DNA from: JABDMD01 sp965203475 | Lineage (GTDB): Bacteria > Pseudomonadota > Gammaproteobacteria > UBA4575 | DNA length: 64,000 bases | Direction of reading: 5' to 3' | NCBI GenBank assembly: GCA_965203475.1 | Contig: OZ241890.1 | Location: 1,984,001 to 2,048,000 of the forward strand | In this document: positions 58,341-64,000 of the stretch, in pieces | How positions within the stretch are numbered: the first letter of the stretch is position 1 | How the letters are laid out: every line of letters begins with the position of its first letter | The notes under the pieces: model-generated | Told to the model about the DNA's origin: nothing | The model's database searches: none | Seen by the model: the letters and a program-made list of their open reading frames with translations, nothing else | Translations under genes and position numbers: made by a program

Positions 58341-60746
58341 ATGATCAATCAAGTATCAATCATTGATGCAAAGGGTCCAAGATTTTTTACCCATGCAGAT
58401 TTTCCTCTTTCCGTAGGCACTAGCCCTAGTGCGGATATTTATATTTCCAGTAAAAGCTCTATATCAACTGCGGCCATTCTCATTATTATCGTAAATCGTG
58501 CCTACATAGAAGCCAATAAAAAAAATGTTTCCATCCGAGTTAATGATGAAATCATCAGTGGACAAAAACAATTACAACACGATGATATTTTAGAGATAGA
58601 AGATTCAACATTTCATTGTGAACATATCGGCGATACTCTCTCTATCTCCATATACGATGATCAGGCACATCTAGCCTCGAATGAGGAAGAAGCTATTGAA
58701 CATGGGCAAGTTATTGAACCCATTGAAGTCCCACAAGCTAAAAAACCGGAGCGTTCGGGTAAAGTTCTTTCTCGAATGCTTTCAATTTTTAGCTTATTGC
58801 TATTTGGAGGGATTGCGTTAGCGCTTGCTTATATATTCACTGCTAAAAGTTTACTCATTGAAATTGAACCAGCAGCCGATCGAATTGAATTAAGTGGTGA
58901 TATCTTACCCATTAAGATTAGAGGCCGTTACTTAGTACAACCGGGTGTATATGCATTAGAAGCAAGTAAAACTGGATATTACCCGCTTGAACAAAAAATA
59001 AGGGTTAGCAAGCATCAATCACAGACCGTAACGTATACGCTGCAAAAAAAGCCTGGTTATTTACATGTAACCAGCACTGCAAAGTCTGATGTATTAATCG
59101 TTATCGATGATAAAGAAATAGGTCTGACACCTATTGAAAATTTTGAGCTTGGTGCCGGAACCTATTCTCTCGAAGCTTCCGCAAACCGCTATCAACCTTA
59201 TTCTACGCAAGTCGTTATTGAGGGTAAGGAAAAACATCAACAACTTGAAATTGATTTGATTCAAGACTGGGCAAAGGTGTCTATTGAATCAACTCCAACA
59301 GGTGCAGATGTATGGATTGACGGAGAAAAATTAGGCGTTACTCCCTATATTACTGATCTACAGACAGGCGAATACCATCTTGAACTATTACATACAGACT
59401 ATATCCCTTACGAAAAAGACTTTGTGGTTGTTGCAAATGAAGATTTAACCTTGCCGATTGCAGAGCTCTATTCCAGCCCTAGTCATTTACTTGTTACAAG
59501 CACACCAGCAAAAGCAATAGTTTCAATTGCAGGTGAAAATAAAGGTGTCACACCAGTAACGTTACGCCTAAATCCTAACACTGAGCACACAATTACACTT
59601 TCAAAACCTGGATTTAAACCATCACAACAAAATGTGACTTTAAAAGTAGGCGAACAACAAAATCTTTCTACAAAATTAGAAGCGATATTAGGTACTTTAA
59701 TATTAAATGTTGAACCTGAAGATTCTGAGGTTTTTATCAATGGAAAATTTGTTGGCAATGGAAGCTTAAAGCTTTCCTTACCGAGCACTTCACAGCGTGT
59801 TGAAATTCGAAAATCTGGATTTGAAGTGTATGAAAAAATGATTAGCCCTTCTTCTATCGAACCTAAAGTTATGAATGTACATTTAAAACGAATTACCAAT
59901 GCATCAAAAGTCGTTCAAACCAATACGATTCGCACAAGCCAAGGACAAGAGTTAAGACTTATTTATGGTGGACGCTTTTCTATGGGCTCTTCGCGGCGCG
60001 AACAGGGTCGAAGAAGTAATGAAACGTTACATTTTGTAGAGCTACAAAAACCTTTCTATATAAGTGCTACCGAAGTTAGTAATACACAGTTCGCCGAATT
60101 TATGGCCGAACATAGCTCTGGAGAATTTAAAGGGTATGATCTATCTAGCCCAAATTTGCCGGTTTCCAATATTGGCTGGAATGATGCGGCGCGCTTTTGT
60201 AACTGGTTAAGCGAAAAAGAAGGTTTAGATAAAGTGTATCGCGAACAAAATGGAATAATGGTAGCAGTTGATCCAATACCACCTGGTTACCGCCTGCCTA
60301 CGGAAAGTGAATGGGAATGGGTAGCTCGCGTGCAAACGAATGATGCAATATTAAAATATAGTTGGGGAAACGATTTCCCACCTACTGAAGTCGCTGGGAA
60401 TTTTGCTGATCAATCCGCTACAGGAATTTTGGATGAAGTGATTACGGACTACCATGATGGATTTGTCGTGACAGCGCCTGTCGGCAGCTTTCGAGAAAAC
60501 CGTTTCGGAATATTTAATTTGGGTGGCAATGTAGCGGAATGGTGTCATGACTATTACAGTGTATATCCAAGTTTAAGCGACGAAGTGTTCATTGACCCTG
60601 TTGGGCCAAGTAATGGCAGTAAACACATAATACGTGGTGCTTCTTGGATGAAAGGTGATTTAAGTACAACCCGTCTCAGTTATCGTGAAGCAGGTAGTAG
60701 AAAACGCATTGATGTTGGCTTTCGTATCGCGAAGTACATAGACTAA
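58341..60746 (+). CDS. FHA-like/PEGA/FGE-fold membrane protein
   Basis: An 801-residue mosaic protein. Residues 1-115 look FHA-like (FPLSVGTSPSADIYISSKSSI, then a VNDEIISGQKQLQHDDILEI turn), facing the cytoplasm. One membrane segment follows (about 145-168). Then five tandem PEGA repeats (about 170-525; VSIESTPTGADVWIDGEKLGVTPY is one example) and a C-terminal FGE/SUMF1-fold domain (about 535-801): FSMGSSRREQGR, YISATEVSNTQFAEFM, YRLPTESEWEWVAR, GGNVAEWCHDYY, RGASWMKGD, VGFRIAKY. The Cys pair used by formylglycine-generating enzymes is absent, so the domain is probably for binding. Longest protein of the operon. Confidence 0.9.
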   Translation: MINQVSIIDAKGPRFFTHADFPLSVGTSPSADIYISSKSSISTAAILIIIVNRAYIEANKKNVSIRVNDEIISGQKQLQHDDILEIEDSTFHCEHIGDTLSISIYDDQAHLASNEEEAIEHGQVIEPIEVPQAKKPERSGKVLSRMLSIFSLLLFGGIALALAYIFTAKSLLIEIEPAADRIELSGDILPIKIRGRYLVQPGVYALEASKTGYYPLEQKIRVSKHQSQTVTYTLQKKPGYLHVTSTAKSDVLIVIDDKEIGLTPIENFELGAGTYSLEASANRYQPYSTQVVIEGKEKHQQLEIDLIQDWAKVSIESTPTGADVWIDGEKLGVTPYITDLQTGEYHLELLHTDYIPYEKDFVVVANEDLTLPIAELYSSPSHLLVTSTPAKAIVSIAGENKGVTPVTLRLNPNTEHTITLSKPGFKPSQQNVTLKVGEQQNLSTKLEAILGTLILNVEPEDSEVFINGKFVGNGSLKLSLPSTSQRVEIRKSGFEVYEKMISPSSIEPKVMNVHLKRITNASKVVQTNTIRTSQGQELRLIYGGRFSMGSSRREQGRRSNETLHFVELQKPFYISATEVSNTQFAEFMAEHSSGEFKGYDLSSPNLPVSNIGWNDAARFCNWLSEKEGLDKVYREQNGIMVAVDPIPPGYRLPTESEWEWVARVQTNDAILKYSWGNDFPPTEVAGNFADQSATGILDEVITDYHDGFVVTAPVGSFRENRFGIFNLGGNVAEWCHDYYSVYPSLSDEVFIDPVGPSNGSKHIIRGASWMKGDLSTTRLSYREAGSRKRIDVGFRIAKYID

Positions 60747-60752
60747 ACCATT

Positions 60753-60974
60753 ATGAAAAAAATTATTGCCGCAGTATATATTAGCTTAATGCTGATGAGT
60801 GCCAGCTATGCTGAAGAAAAAAAACAGCAAACAGAAACTGAGGCTTCAAACAAAGAAGAAACAACAAATAGTCAAAAAGCTAACAAACGAAATCAAGTTG
60901 ATACACTTGAAGAGTTTGTACCTAGTGAAGAAGTTTCTGCAGATAAACCCGTAGCATTTCCAGCAGATATTTAA
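60753..60974 (+). CDS. Small exported acidic protein (73 aa)
   Basis: A 73-residue protein with signal peptide (MKKIIAAVYISLMLMSASYA) and a short disordered, Glu/Lys/Asn-rich mature part (EEKKQQTETEASNKEETTNSQKA), ending LEEFVPSEEVSADKPVAFPADI. Spaced 6 bases from each neighbour, so firmly in the operon. It may be an adaptor between the PEGA/FGE protein and the proton-channel protein. No recognised family. Confidence 0.75.
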   Translation: MKKIIAAVYISLMLMSASYAEEKKQQTETEASNKEETTNSQKANKRNQVDTLEEFVPSEEVSADKPVAFPADI

Positions 60975-60980
60975 TAAACA

Positions 60981-61778
60981 ATGAAAAATTATCTACCGTT
61001 TGAATTAACGTACCAAGTATTTAGCCTACTAATTATTATTATCATTGTGCATTTAGCCTATGTGACCATGATACGCCCCAACGCAGAAGCAGAGCTTGAA
61101 CAACAGGCAGAGCGTATAAATCTAGATAAAGATTACATTCCAAAACGTTCTGTCTATATTTTAATTCGAGATTACGAACAAGAAACCTGTTTTATATTAA
61201 TGTTTTGGGCATTAGTTATTATGGCTTATAAAGCCACGAACTTATTTCGTGAGCGCGCATTACTCGATAAAGATTTGTTACATGCAAAAGATGGTATTAA
61301 ATTCTTACCACAAGATGCACATGAATTATCCCGACAAATTCAATCGTTACCGGAAGATCAGCAAAACTTTTTACTACCACGCGCCTTACAAGTAGCGTTA
61401 CATCGGTTCAGTTCTACCAAGAATATTCAAGACGTTTCAACAGCGACAAATATTGTATGTGAGTCAGAATCAGAACGTCTTGATTCTGAATTATCCATTA
61501 TTCGTTACATCACCTGGGCCATCCCATCAGTGGGATTTTTAGGCACAGTGCGCGGAATAGGAGACGCCTTAGGCCAAGCACATAAAGCAGTCGAAGGTGA
61601 TATTGCGGGAGTTACCGAAAGCTTAGGGGTTGCTTTTAATTCTACATTGATCGCTTTGTGCATAAGCATTATTTTAATGTTTATTGTGCATCAACTGCAA
61701 TTGATACAAGAAAGATTTATTCTAGATACTCAAAATTACTGTAATAAAAATCTAATCCGTCACTTACAAGTGCAATAA
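60981..61778 (+). CDS. MotA/TolQ/ExbB-family proton channel protein
   Basis: A 265-residue inner membrane protein of the proton-channel superfamily. Membrane segments at about 12-30, 70-88, 170-190 and 215-240. The signature region is intact: SELSIIRYITWAIPSVGFLGTVRGIGDALGQA, then DIAGVTESLGVAFNSTLIALCISIILMFIVHQLQ. The cytoplasmic loop after segment 2 holds KDGIKFLPQDAHELSRQIQSLPEDQQ. It should couple proton flow to force transfer. The partner ExbD/TolR role may be filled by the VWA protein at the operon end, which has a similar N-terminal anchor. Confidence 0.9.
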   Translation: MKNYLPFELTYQVFSLLIIIIIVHLAYVTMIRPNAEAELEQQAERINLDKDYIPKRSVYILIRDYEQETCFILMFWALVIMAYKATNLFRERALLDKDLLHAKDGIKFLPQDAHELSRQIQSLPEDQQNFLLPRALQVALHRFSSTKNIQDVSTATNIVCESESERLDSELSIIRYITWAIPSVGFLGTVRGIGDALGQAHKAVEGDIAGVTESLGVAFNSTLIALCISIILMFIVHQLQLIQERFILDTQNYCNKNLIRHLQVQ

Positions 61779-61787
61779 GGATGTTAA

Positions 61788-63143
61788 GTGATGAGCTGCC
61801 CAGTAATTTACTTCTATGATTGTGGAGTTCTTGCAGGTATCGATAATACTATTGTGGTGAATAGCCCGAGTTATGCGCTCATTGAGCCCAAGGGGAACAT
61901 AACGGTGGGTGAAGAAGCTAAACAACAAGCGTACTTACGACCTCGCGAAATTAGTACTCATTTTTGGAATCAACTTTCCGAGCAAAGCATGACTAAAATC
62001 AGTATCAGTCATGCTGAACTGGCTTTACATCATTTAAAACATATATGGCAACAAGCTGAGTTCGCTAGTAATGAAGCAATTTTGATTACTCCTTCCAGTA
62101 TGCGCAAACAAGATCTCGGCTTATTACTTGGGGTTTGTAAAAAACTCGATATATCGGTAACCGGTTTAGTGTCTGGAGCAGTGCTTGCATCACATCTGAT
62201 GTCATCAGAAATACAAGCTGCATACATTGATCTTCAACAACAACAAGTATGTATAACAGAATTCCAATACAAGGACACTACAGTCTCGGTTCAATCACCA
62301 TTTACAATTTTACCTTACGGTTTTGACCATATTAAAGAAAATTGTGCCCATACAATTGCACAAAAATTTATTAAAGATACTCGGTATGACCCTCTACATA
62401 ATGCAAATGATGAGCAACAGTTTTATGACAAACTTTCTTTATGGTTGGAGCATTTAAAACATAAACAAACGATTGAATGCAGTTTAAGCTCAAATAACAA
62501 GACTTTTACAATTGAACTAGATCAACAAGACTTAAGCAGTACTAATAAAAATATTTTCGATGAAATTGCTGTCAGGCTTATGGGACATTTTCAAAATAAA
62601 GAACAGCTTGTAATTTACTGCTCTCCTACATGTGAGTTTGCATATTACTTAATAGATTTTTTGAAACAACTTCCTGGTTGTGCTGTGCAGCAAGTTATTC
62701 ATCTTGACATTATTGATAGTGCCTTATTGTACAGTGAACAAATTCAATCTTCTGAAGACAATGTTCAATACATTACATCACTAAATAAAAAAGAAAGTAA
62801 TGCTATTTCGGACTTAGACTTTAGCTCTGGAAGTTTTACAAGTTTATGCAATCTGCCTACGCATATATTAATCAACCAAACTGCCTATTTGTTGAAAGAC
62901 GAACTTTTTATCACCGAGGATGAAAATAAAAAACAGTTGAATGTTGTTTCATCCAACAATATTCATGCGCTTTGTAGAATCACTGTAAACAACATGAAAG
63001 TTGAAATTGAAAATATTAACGGAGCATCGATCAGATTAAATGATGATCCACTACAAACAACTACTACTGCGCATCTTGGTGATCAACTTACGATGCAGAA
63101 CCACAAAGCTAAGTTGCAGTTTATCCGTGTCAAGGAAGTATGA
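61788..63143 (+). CDS. Hsp70/actin-like protein with FHA-like C-terminus
   Basis: A 451-residue cytoplasmic protein. The N-terminus (YFYDCGVLAGIDNTIVVNSPSYALIEPKGNITVGEEAKQQAYLRPREISTHFW) recalls the Hsp70-type ATPase start and the phrase that fixes chain length in DnaK-like proteins, but phosphate loops are altered. A second lobe (LITPSSMRKQDLGLLLGVCKKLDISVTGLVSGAVLA, then AAYIDLQQQQVCITEFQYKD) follows. The last ~90 residues (NVVSSNNIHALCRITVNNMKVEIENINGASIRLND) look like an FHA-type beta sandwich. ATPase activity is not assured. Nine bases after the channel gene. Confidence 0.75.
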   Translation: MMSCPVIYFYDCGVLAGIDNTIVVNSPSYALIEPKGNITVGEEAKQQAYLRPREISTHFWNQLSEQSMTKISISHAELALHHLKHIWQQAEFASNEAILITPSSMRKQDLGLLLGVCKKLDISVTGLVSGAVLASHLMSSEIQAAYIDLQQQQVCITEFQYKDTTVSVQSPFTILPYGFDHIKENCAHTIAQKFIKDTRYDPLHNANDEQQFYDKLSLWLEHLKHKQTIECSLSSNNKTFTIELDQQDLSSTNKNIFDEIAVRLMGHFQNKEQLVIYCSPTCEFAYYLIDFLKQLPGCAVQQVIHLDIIDSALLYSEQIQSSEDNVQYITSLNKKESNAISDLDFSSGSFTSLCNLPTHILINQTAYLLKDELFITEDENKKQLNVVSSNNIHALCRITVNNMKVEIENINGASIRLNDDPLQTTTTAHLGDQLTMQNHKAKLQFIRVKEV

Positions 63144-64000
63144 AACGCAGAAATATTAATCCTTTTAATTTGGCATTTTTAGATGTCATGTTTTGTGGCT
63201 TTGGTGCGGTAATTTTATTTTTCATGATCATTAACGCCAACACGTATGAAAGAAGAGAAAAAACTACGACAGTTGTACAAGCCGAGGTTGACCAAATCGA
63301 TCAAGAGATTCTGGATGCACAAAAATTTTTAGTGGAGCTTAAGAACTCTATTCAAAATATTGAAAACGAAATAGTGGAAACAGAAGGTCTATCTCGTCAA
63401 GTCATAGAACAAATTCAAGAATCAAAAGTTCAGTTAGCGCAACGAGATAAAGATACCTTAGCCCGACAGCAGGACATCAATGCTTTACAAATCGACATTC
63501 AATCCTTGGAAGAAGAGCGCAAAAGATTGGAGGGGGGTGCCAAAGAAATAGACGCCCAAGGTCAACGCATGCGTCAATTTGTGGGTCAGGGTCAGCGACA
63601 GTACTTGACCGGATTGAAAATGGGTGGGGAACGTATTTTAATTTTGGTGGATCGATCGGCCAGTATGTTAGCAGATAATATTGCAAATATTTTGCGCTTC
63701 AGAAATCTTCCCAACAATGAAAAAGTGTATGCTGAAAAATGGCAGCAGGTGTTGTATACCGTTGATTGGATAAGCACACGAATTCCACCTTCCAGTCAAT
63801 TTCAAATTTACGCCTTTAATGAAAGTAGCCGGCCCACCTTCGAAGTAAAGGGAAGCGAATGGCTGGACGGAAGCAATGTAGAACACTTAAATAATGCGGT
63901 TGATAATTTTTATAAAACAACGCCCGAAAAAGGCACCAGCCTATACAACGCTTTTGAAAGTGTAGACCAATTGACGCCACCTCCAGACAATATTTATTTG
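63140..64000 (+). CDS. Membrane-anchored coiled-coil VWA protein (C-terminus outside window)
   Basis: At least 287 residues, continuing past the window end. A short basic N-terminus precedes one membrane segment (FNLAFLDVMFCGFGAVILFFMIINA), similar in plan to ExbD/TolR. A long coiled coil follows (about 40-135: VVQAEVDQIDQEILDAQKFLVELKNSI, QDINALQIDIQSLEEERKRLE). Then a VWA domain starts, with MIDAS-like LILVDRSASMLADN (DxSxS near residue 173). ATGA overlap with the Hsp70-like gene shows coupled translation. Likely the stator/effector partner of the TolQ/ExbB-type channel. Confidence 0.85.
   Translation, partial: MKRRNINPFNLAFLDVMFCGFGAVILFFMIINANTYERREKTTTVVQAEVDQIDQEILDAQKFLVELKNSIQNIENEIVETEGLSRQVIEQIQESKVQLAQRDKDTLARQQDINALQIDIQSLEEERKRLEGGAKEIDAQGQRMRQFVGQGQRQYLTGLKMGGERILILVDRSASMLADNIANILRFRNLPNNEKVYAEKWQQVLYTVDWISTRIPPSSQFQIYAFNESSRPTFEVKGSEWLDGSNVEHLNNAVDNFYKTTPEKGTSLYNAFESVDQLTPPPDNIYL

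Noticed and set aside
54730..64000. Zorya-type defence system
   Set aside because: A MotA-like protein is shared, but ZorB's OmpA-type domain, and ZorC or ZorD helicase/nuclease proteins are absent; lipoproteins and PEGA/FGE modules do not fit.
54730..64000. Type VI secretion accessory cluster
   Set aside because: FHA-like and FGE-like modules recall it, but no Tss core gene, kinase or phosphatase is visible.

Overview
This AT-rich window comes from a gammaproteobacterium. The evidence is the gene order yibN-grxC-secB-gpsA, the envC-ctpA-yibQ group, the two-subunit glycyl-tRNA synthetase, glnA with ntrBC, thiS/thiG/trmB, and Pseudomonas-type minor pilin operons. No rRNA operon, CRISPR array, phage or intact insertion sequence was seen. 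I could not assign a genus.

Region 1 (1-21 kb, all minus strand) holds three tandem type IV pilus minor-pilin operons. Each runs fimT-pilV-pilW-pilX-pilY1, and the two that lie fully inside the window end in pilE-type genes; the third also carries a pilY2-like gene. The three PilY1 proteins are strongly diverged. The first has a canonical VWA metal site. The second has lost that site and carries a malectin-like domain nested inside a discoidin-like domain. The third has a degenerate site. Two operons share a conserved upstream block; the third has palindromes instead.

Region 2 (21-36 kb) is housekeeping: yajL, yibQ, ctpA and envC (cell envelope and division), then an ArsR regulator, yibN-like rhodanese, grxC, secB, gpsA, trmL and a class 1B pyrD. 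The nitrogen control genes ntrC, ntrB, a DUF4124 gene and glnA follow, with matching NtrC sites and sigma-54 promoters. A 39-residue membrane protein with a strong ribosome binding site and a candidate CsrA-titrating RNA (GGA motifs in hairpin loops) lie between glnA and glyQ.

Region 3 (36-54 kb) carries glyQS, gmhB, plsC, a repeat-bounded pair (OmpW-like barrel and truncated hemoglobin), an aldo/keto reductase, a FIST sensor protein, a SulP transporter, a thiamine cluster interrupted by an inverted membrane-protein gene, an Irr-like Fur regulator, tRNA-Thr(CGT), a BON protein, a bicupin ChrR-like protein, a PqiA-like protein and a decayed sterol desaturase gene.

Region 4 (54.7 kb to the end, plus strand) is the most unusual. 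It is a tightly packed operon encoding two lipoproteins, a membrane-anchored TPR protein, an FHA-like/PEGA/FGE-fold protein, a small exported protein, a TolQ/ExbB-type proton channel, an Hsp70/actin-like protein with an FHA-like tail, and a membrane-anchored coiled-coil VWA protein cut by the window end. Together these look like a proton-motive-force-driven envelope machine of unknown function.
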